From NCBI GenBank assembly GCA_964035575.1, contig OZ037885.1:558001-622000 (forward strand): 64,000 nucleotides of DNA, in the 5' to 3' direction. The notes under the pieces were generated by a model. That model did no database searches. It worked only from the letters and a program-made list of their open reading frames with translations, and was not told the DNA's origin. Positions 58,393-64,000 of the stretch are shown one piece after another. The stretch's first letter is position 1. Every line of letters begins with the position of its first letter. The position numbers and the translations under genes were made by a program. This DNA is from Rhynchopus sp. YZ270_cl-10 (Eukaryota > Euglenozoa > Diplonemea > Diplonemida > Diplonemidae).

Positions 58393-58570
58393 AAGTTGAC
58401 TTGAAATGCAACGGCCCTCTCGTGGCAATGTACCTTGGGGTGGACCCCAACCATACACACTCCTACATCCATTTCGTGGTGTACATCTGATAACTGCGCC
58501 CAGCGACTCATCAGTCGCTTGGCATGCATCTGTCAGGACTACCTTGACGATACTTTCGTGGTATGCACGC
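58393..58570 (+). repeat. H9 repeat, long copy upstream of COG5
   Basis: About 180 bp, matching 40903-41120 (GTTGACTTGAAA, GCCCTCTCGT, ACCTTGGGGTGGAC, TACATCTGAT, GCATCTGT.AGGAC). It lies just before the COG5 5' acceptor, so it may contribute transcript or promoter sequence; that is inference. Confidence 0.75.
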
Positions 58571-58741
58571 TGGAGAAAGACACCAGGACCTCCTCTCAGT
58601 GATGACGACAAGAGTTCGCACCGTACAGCGGCTGTTCACATCCCCAAAAAAAAAAAACTAGGGGCTATTTTACACTTAAGGTTATGCCACCACATCCCCC
58701 TAGCTAGTATCCTCCCTCCCACACCCCCTCTCCCCCCCGCA

Positions 58742-59470
58742 TCAGGTGTAGACCCAATAGCTATCGTCCACCTCTTGCACCACTACCCCCCGCACCACAT
58801 CCTGTGAGAACACTGCCAGGACCACCCCTACCACCTTCCCGGGCACAACCTGGACTATCTTGGTGTGCGTCACCTCACAGCCCTGCACCTTAACCCGCCA
58901 CCCACCACCACCACCCCACCCCCCACCCACCACATCACACAATGCATCTGTAATGGGCAGCTGCCCTGGTACGTACTCCTCCTCTTCCCCTTCCCCTCCC
59001 TCCACCCACTCCACCCGAGGCACCACCATGCTTGCTAAGGCACCACGCGAGGTGATGGTGATTGCCAGGTTTTGTATGAAAGGGTCGTAGTGGAAGTTGA
59101 TGTGGGGTTCGATTGGAGAGCGTGAGGTGAGAGGGCACGATGCGGTGCAGGGTGTGCAGGTAGGGAGGGTGACGACGAGGGGGAGGTGGTGAGGGAGGAC
59201 GCAGACGGCAACGGGGTGATGTGCCGTGGGGTGTGTGAAGGAGAGAGTGATCGGTGCAGGTCTGTTGTGGTTGTCTGCGTCAGTCTGCGCGGCTAGAGAC
59301 ATTGCCCACAGCCACACACACCCCACCATCACCGCAGCCTTCCACACCACCTCCCCAGTACACCCCAGGTCAGGCTCCTCTCGGAGGCTCTCTGCACGCA
59401 GAAATTCCTCTGCAGCACGTTGGCGGCGGGTGCGGCCACGGTGTGCAAGTGCATCATCAATCCGACTCAT
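58742..59470 (-). CDS. Single-pass membrane protein of unknown function
   Basis: The protein is 242 residues. The basic N-terminus (HRGRTRRQRAAEEFLR) is followed by one transmembrane helix at about residues 41-61 (VVWKAAVMVGCVWLWAMSLA) and a roughly 180-residue domain rich in Val, Pro and Gly with an acidic loop (EGGEGEEEE). Orientation is probably N-in, C-lumenal. No family recognised. The ATG was chosen because a strong pyrimidine tract ending CCTCCCCTCAG lies 25 nt upstream. That leader contains a tiny ATG frame of five codons. The frame is open for another 100 codons upstream but is simple-sequence there. The stop is 430 bp before the COG5 ATG, same strand. Confidence 0.6.
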   Translation of the reverse strand: MSRIDDALAHRGRTRRQRAAEEFLRAESLREEPDLGCTGEVVWKAAVMVGCVWLWAMSLAAQTDADNHNRPAPITLSFTHPTAHHPVAVCVLPHHLPLVVTLPTCTPCTASCPLTSRSPIEPHINFHYDPFIQNLAITITSRGALASMVVPRVEWVEGGEGEEEEYVPGQLPITDALCDVVGGGWGGGGGWRVKVQGCEVTHTKIVQVVPGKVVGVVLAVFSQDVVRGVVVQEVDDSYWVYT

Positions 59471-60054
59471 GGGTTTAATAAGATTTTCCCATGGCTGAGG
59501 GGAGGTAGAGAGGGGGAGAGGGGGAAAGTGGAAGTTGATAGCAGAAATGGTTGCTGTGTGTTTGAAGAAGAAGGGATCGGAAAGTGAAAGTTGATCAGGC
59601 CTTTTGCTAACTTTGGGATTTTCCCCCTGAATGGCATGATGGTCAAAAAAAAATAATTTCCTGGAAAAAAAAGTACATTCCGAGCTTTCCCGCCTGGTGA
59701 AAGCGGTCGTCGCGCGCTTCGCGCGCGCCTCCCTGCCAGCCACAGGGTGGAGAGGCGAAGGGTCAGCTTTGCGAGATATAAACAAAAAACGGAATATAAT
59801 CCTTTATTAACGGTCCTTGGTCTTGCGCCTTACGTACACTAACCGTACAAAATCAATAGGTCTTCCAGAAGCAGGGGCTGTTGCAACGGTTGGGTTGCTT
59901 TGAAATAAGAATGGTCAATTTTTTGCAGCTTGGGTCAAGTTTCATTTCTGGCTGCAAAATGCAAGGGAATCCCCTTAGACATTGTAAAATGGCACCGTAG
60001 GCAGGAAGAAAATAGCGTACAGCGAGCGAAGCGAGCAGAAAAATTGTAAGGTGT

Positions 60055-60313
60055 CATCGTGCCATCGTGCCATCGTGCCATCGTGCCATCGTGCCATCGT
60101 GCCATCGTGCCATCGTGCCATCGTGCCATCGTGCCATCGTGCCATCGTGCCATCGTGCCATCGTGCCATCGTGCCATCGTGCCATCGTGCCATCGTGCCA
60201 TCGTGCCATCGTGCCATCGTGCCATCGTGCCATCGTGCCATCGTGCCATCGTGCCATCGTGCCATCGTGCCATCGTGCCATCGTGCCATCATGCCATCAT
60301 GCCATCATGCCAT
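60055..60313. repeat. Octamer satellite (TCGTGCCA)n, about 32 units
   Basis: Perfect tandem TCGTGCCA units, the last few changed to TCATGCCA. Three units make 24 bp, so it reads as repeats of MARWHDGT or HRAIVPSC on the two strands without stops. These long ORFs are spurious. Confidence 0.95.
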
Positions 60314-60452
60314 CTGGGGGGGAAATCCCCAGGTGATGGATAGCGAAAGCCCTGCCCCACCACCCCCCGTGGCATGATGGTGGCATGATGGAAAAAAAAA
60401 TAAAAAACGCCCAAAAACGTGGCACGATGGCATGATGGTTAGCAAAAGGCCT

Positions 60453-60600
60453 GAAAGTTGATAGTGCAAAAAAAAAAAAAAAAACGCCTCTGGGACGCCG
60501 GGTACGCTAATCCTCCACGGGTTTATCGAACCCCCCGGAATGTTTGCGCTGTGGGAGTTGCTATCAGGAAAAACTGTAAGCAGGCACACAGTTACTTCCA
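60453..60600 (+). repeat. H4 structured repeat, second full copy
   Basis: Same order of words as 34934-35060 but with an A17 run inserted after TAGTGCAAA and a GGGTTTATCGAACCCC hairpin. Plus orientation. Confidence 0.75.
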
Positions 60601-60866
60601 CTCTGAAAAGGTGCTTGCCGAGTGATCGGACTGACTACAGGGCGTGCGAACGGGCAAATGTGTTTGCGATTGTGCCCTCATAAACAGAAGAATTGTGTGT
60701 GGTACTGCCCACTCAACACCCAGAGCCACACCCAAGTCTAAGTCTTTCGAGCTTTTGAAAGAAACACCTTTGAACTGAACCACTCATCCACTCCGTCTCA
60801 TCACGACATGCAGCTGGGGGCGGAAGGCACGAGGTAGCTTTCCTACTCCAAGAACTGTGCTTCAGC

Positions 60867-62225
60867 TCAAGGAGAACGTCCGTCGTTTTTGCTTGTGAAC
60901 CTGACGTCACCTGCATCAATCAACACCTGCACCACGTCTGAATAGCCTTCAGCCATTGCCCAGTCCAACGCAGTCTCGTTGTCGCTGTCGCAGTGATTCA
61001 CATCCACCTCCGGCAAGCCCACAAGATAGCGCACAGTCTCTGTCTCTCCATTAATCGCTGCAAAGATAAGACTCGTGGTTCCATCGTAGTCTGTGGCATT
61101 CACTCCCGCACCTGCTTCGACCAACATCTTCACAACTTCGAGTGCTCCTTCTTGGCTGGCACAGTGCAGAGGCGAATGTCCGTCATCGTTCCTTGTGTCG
61201 ATGTCTGCACCTACATCAATCAACACCTGCACCATGTCGGGATGGCCTTGGTTCACCGCACAGTGCAACGCAGTCTCACTGCACATGCCGCGGTAATTCA
61301 CATCCACCTCCGGCAAGCCCACAAGATAGCGCACAGTCTCGGTGTGTCCATAATGCGCCGCATCGATAAGACACGTTCTTCCATTGCCGTCTGTGGCATT
61401 CACTCCTGCACCTGCTTTCACCAACATCTTCACAACTTCGAGTGCTCCTGAACGGGAAGCCAAGTGCAGAGGCGAATGTCCGTCGTTGTTTGTGTCAATG
61501 TCTGCACCTGCATCAATCAACACCCGCACCACGTCTGGATGGTCTTGGTGCGCCGCAAAGTCCAACGCAGAGGAGCTGTACTTGTTGCCGTGATTCACAT
61601 CCACCTCCGACAAGCACATAAGATAGCGCACAGTCTCGGTGTGTCCATAATGCGCCGCAAGGATAAGACACGTGCTTCCATTGTCGTTTGTGACATTCAC
61701 TCCTGCACCTGCTATGACCAACATCTTCACAACTTCGAGTGCTCCTGAACGGGAAGCCAAGTGCAGAGGCGAACGCCCTCCCTTGCACATCTTTGTCTCG
61801 ATGTCTGCACCTGCATCAATGAAGACGCGACACACTGCAGGGTCCACCCACATGGCGGGACAGTCACTTGCTGTCGAACCTCTTAACCAGACATCGGCCT
61901 CGTTGTTGCAGACGGACTTCCAATGCTGCAAGAGGACCTCCGTGCACGCAACATGGTCTGTGTGGACACACTCACTCAGCCAGACTCCAAAACCCATCTG
62001 CGTCGTCTCAACATAGGGAAGAAGCAGTGCAAGGCATTCATCGTGGTTCCCTCTGCATGCCTCGTGCACAGCCTTGGAGGTGACTGTTTTGCTGTCTGGA
62101 GGGAGCTTCTCAAGGGCTACACGCACAGCAGCAGTGTCGCCGTTCCTGGCAGCCTCCAAGACCTCGTCTGCAGAAAGCTTTCTTCTCTTTCGAGCCTCTG
62201 TGCTGTCTGCGCTTCGCTTTGGCAT
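60867..62225 (-). CDS. Ankyrin-repeat protein
   Basis: The protein is 452 residues. A basic N-terminus (PKRSADSTEARKRRKLS) resembles a nuclear signal. About nine or ten ankyrin units follow, recognisable by SPLHLASRSGALEVVKMLV, DIDTNNDGHSPLHL, TCLILAAHYGHTETVRYL and ALHCAVNQGHPDMVQVLID. Units alternate in pairs, showing internal duplication of a 66-68 residue block. The C terminus stops abruptly at DGRSP inside a unit; the same ending occurs in the neighbour at 63508. Such proteins mediate protein binding; the partner is unknown. The ATG lies 17 nt after a CACCACAG acceptor. Longer readings upstream use only a TTG codon. Confidence 0.85.
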   Translation of the reverse strand: MPKRSADSTEARKRRKLSADEVLEAARNGDTAAVRVALEKLPPDSKTVTSKAVHEACRGNHDECLALLLPYVETTQMGFGVWLSECVHTDHVACTEVLLQHWKSVCNNEADVWLRGSTASDCPAMWVDPAVCRVFIDAGADIETKMCKGGRSPLHLASRSGALEVVKMLVIAGAGVNVTNDNGSTCLILAAHYGHTETVRYLMCLSEVDVNHGNKYSSSALDFAAHQDHPDVVRVLIDAGADIDTNNDGHSPLHLASRSGALEVVKMLVKAGAGVNATDGNGRTCLIDAAHYGHTETVRYLVGLPEVDVNYRGMCSETALHCAVNQGHPDMVQVLIDVGADIDTRNDDGHSPLHCASQEGALEVVKMLVEAGAGVNATDYDGTTSLIFAAINGETETVRYLVGLPEVDVNHCDSDNETALDWAMAEGYSDVVQVLIDAGDVRFTSKNDGRSP

Positions 62226-62399
62226 TGTGTGGTTTGTGTTGCTGTGGTGTCTTTTGTGTGTGTTTCTTTTTGTGCAAAGCTTCACACACACAGTCAAGGG
62301 AACGGACACACCGATACGTCGCACACAACCAAAGCCCACCTCCACGAGTCCCCTGGACAACGCTCACAGCGGCTCATGGACTGCTTCCACACGAAGTAG

Positions 62400-62830
62400 A
62401 ATTGTCGTCTTGACTCCGAAGAGAAACGGAGTGGGTCGGGAGGGGTGGAAGTGCTTTGTGGATTACTGTAAACGTAACAAGGTAGGTGCTGAATACATCC
62501 TCACACAACTGCTTTTGCGGGAAATGCCTCAGAACGCCCTAGATCATTTCCGAGACGTTCCAAGTTTTTTTAGCGGGGTAGCAGTGTTTCCGCGACCCAA
62601 AAAACGGAAGGATTTCTTCCGGCCGGGGGAGGGAAAAAAAAAAACGGGTGGAAGAAATTCTTCCCGGAAGGGGCTGGGGGCTGGTGGGCGAAGCCCACCC
62701 ATGGAAAAAGAATGGACGTCATGTTGCAGTCAAACGTCCAGCATCGGAGCCATTTGAGGTGGTGCACACGAAGAAGGGGAAGACGTGTCAATCGTACAAT
62801 TATGAGGGTTGGAAGCCGAGGAGATCTCAA
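62400..62830 (+). CDS. Unclassified ORF fragments
   Basis: A plus-strand frame reads KRNGVGREGWKCFVDYCKRN, then KVGAEYILTQLLLREMPQNA, up to about 62,570. A second frame from 62,650 contains RHVAVKRPASEPFEVVHTKK. Composition is protein-like, but start, splice sites and family are not evident. It lies head to head with the ankyrin gene. Could be an exon, or a remnant of a gene or transposon. Confidence 0.3.
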
Positions 62831-62994
62831 ATGTTGCGTACCGTGGCTTCGCCAGAATATTTCGCCTCAGCATAATATGGAAGTATAATTGATGACAATT
62901 ATTGATTGAGGCGCCGATTTCTCACGGTGGGCGTTTTTTGATACGATAATTACCAACGATAGTGCCATTTTTCTGGCAATATTTTTTAGAAATG

Positions 62995-63235
62995 TTGCGT
63001 ACCGTGGCTTCGCCAGGAACCTTTGGGTGTCATGACCACTGTTTCTTACATAAATGTACTGAGGTTATTGATAAGAAGGCTGACATCACTCCGGCTTGTG
63101 GTTCACCCTCCTCCCCCGCCGTTGACGATTTTGTACATCAGGGGGGAAAGCGCGTCACCTCCCTGCACTGGCAGGGAGTCGCGCGCGCGAAGCGCGCGCA
63201 GCGACCGCTTGTACGGGGGGAAAGCTCGGGACCCC
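62995..63235 (+). mobile_element. GTACCGTGG-head element, copy
   Basis: Begins GTTGCGTACCGTGGCTTCGC, continues to TTCTTACATAAATGTACTGA and ends past the palindrome GCGCGCGAAGCGCGC. Best full copy for defining the family. A 27-bp head alone is at 62830-62856, so insertions are sometimes truncated. Confidence 0.6.
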
Positions 63236-63507
63236 AAATCACCCTACTAAGCACTAGTAAAAAAAAAAATTATTTGGAATGAAAAAAAATTCATCCATCC
63301 CCCTAGAAAACACCGGAAGAACGTGGAAACACTGCGGGGTAGGTATAAAAAATAAGTAAAAAATACAAACGTTGCATGTAAAAGCGGAAACAGGGTTTTC
63401 GTAAGATAAGAATATCCTATGTCTTTCGAGCTTTTAAGCCACCTTTGAACTGAACCACCCCTCCACTCTGCAAGGCAGCTTTGCTACTCCAGGAACTATG
63501 CTTCAGC

Positions 63508-64000
63508 TCAAGGAGAACGTCCGTCGTTGTTGTCTGTGTCCGTGTCTGCACCTGCATCAATCAACACCTGCGCCACGTCTTTGTTCACCGCACAGTCCAA
63601 CGCAGTCTTGTTGTTCATGTCGCGGTGATTCACATCCACCTCCGGCAAGCCCACAAGATAGCGCACAGTCTCGGTGTGTCCATTACGCGCCGCAAGGATA
63701 AGACACGTGATTCCATCGTTGTCTGTGACATTCACTCCTGCACCTGCTTCGACCAACATCTTCACAACCTCGAGTGCTCCTGAACAGGAAGCTAAGTGCA
63801 GAGGCGAAAATGCGTCGTTGTTCCTTGCCTCGATCTCTGCATCAATCAACACCCGCACCACTTCTGTGTGGCCGTTGTTCGCCGCCCAGTGCAACGCGGT
63901 CTCGTTGTCGATGTCGCAGTGATTCACATCCGCCTCCGGCAAGCACACAAGATAGCGCACAATCTCGGTGTGTCCACAAAACGCCGCACTGATAAGACTT
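63508..64000 (-). CDS. Ankyrin-repeat protein, 3' part only
   Basis: At least 160 residues, open to the right edge. Ankyrin units include ETALHWAANNGHTEVVRVLI, SPLHLASCSGALEVVKMLV and TCLILAARNGHTETVRYL. It ends DNNDGRSP with the same stop context as the protein at 60867. One unit is shortened (CAVNKDVAQVLID lacks several residues). The 3' flank (63420-63500) is also homologous to 60730-60870, so the two are tandem duplicates including downstream DNA. Confidence 0.8.
   Translation of the reverse strand, partial: SLISAAFCGHTEIVRYLVCLPEADVNHCDIDNETALHWAANNGHTEVVRVLIDAEIEARNNDAFSPLHLASCSGALEVVKMLVEAGAGVNVTDNDGITCLILAARNGHTETVRYLVGLPEVDVNHRDMNNKTALDCAVNKDVAQVLIDAGADTDTDNNDGRSP

Larger units (their letters stand above)
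59471..60866. other. Repeat-filled spacer
   Basis: Holds a GC-palindrome tail (59696-59760), the octamer satellite (60055-60313), inverted relatives of its unit (GGCATGATGG near 59632, 60371, 60430) and a full H4 copy (60453-60600). No gene seen. Confidence 0.65.

Noticed and set aside
59935-60377. ORFs of MARWHDGT and HRAIVPSC repeats
   Set aside because: Products of the 8-bp satellite; no coding meaning.

Overview
The window looks like nuclear DNA of a unicellular eukaryote. Genes have GT-AG introns. Eukaryote-only products are present: COG5 of the Golgi tethering complex, a PHO80-type cyclin, and ankyrin-repeat proteins. Six consecutive genes lie on the minus strand. Four of them have a pyrimidine-AG acceptor 17-54 nt upstream of the ATG, and the cyclin is of the small PHO80-like type. 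Together these suggest a euglenozoan, possibly a diplonemid; this is inference, as no spliced-leader gene or rRNA was seen. No bacterial features were found.

Layout. Positions 1-39,950 hold almost no long ORFs. The stretch is packed with A, T and G homopolymers and with short repeated hairpins. Small exon-like segments with plausible splice sites lie between them, mostly on the plus strand (best at 3,081-3,375, 8,292-8,528, 29,292-29,417, 31,493-31,609) and some on the minus strand (18,271-18,374, 21,852-22,085). I could not assemble or name the genes they belong to. Terminal-inverted-repeat (TIR) elements sit at 11,852-12,768, 15,007-17,993 and 23,473-26,280.

From 39,956 to the end the window is gene-bearing, all on the minus strand: cyclin (39,956-40,450), cysteine-rich type I membrane protein (41,194-42,252), isochorismatase-like/glutamine-synthetase-like fusion (44,005-46,158), COG5 in five exons (46,737-58,313), a single-pass membrane protein (58,742-59,470), an ankyrin protein (60,867-62,225) and the 3' part of a second ankyrin protein that runs off the right edge.

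The third COG5 intron is 7.9 kb. It holds a 6.5 kb TIR element (48,584-55,051) carrying a 575-bp heptamer satellite and, nested in it, an apparently intact hAT transposon (52,185-54,898) whose transposase has a 43-nt intron.

Two patterns stand out. First, many families of short imperfect hairpins are scattered over the window, and every copy I found lies in the same orientation regardless of local gene strand. Second, a set of TIR elements begins with CAC, has subterminal arrays of element-specific short palindromes, and in several cases carries the same internal modules between different ends. Also notable are two 40-60 bp insertions flanked by direct repeats that resemble introners, and a COG5 intron made almost entirely of a dispersed repeat.
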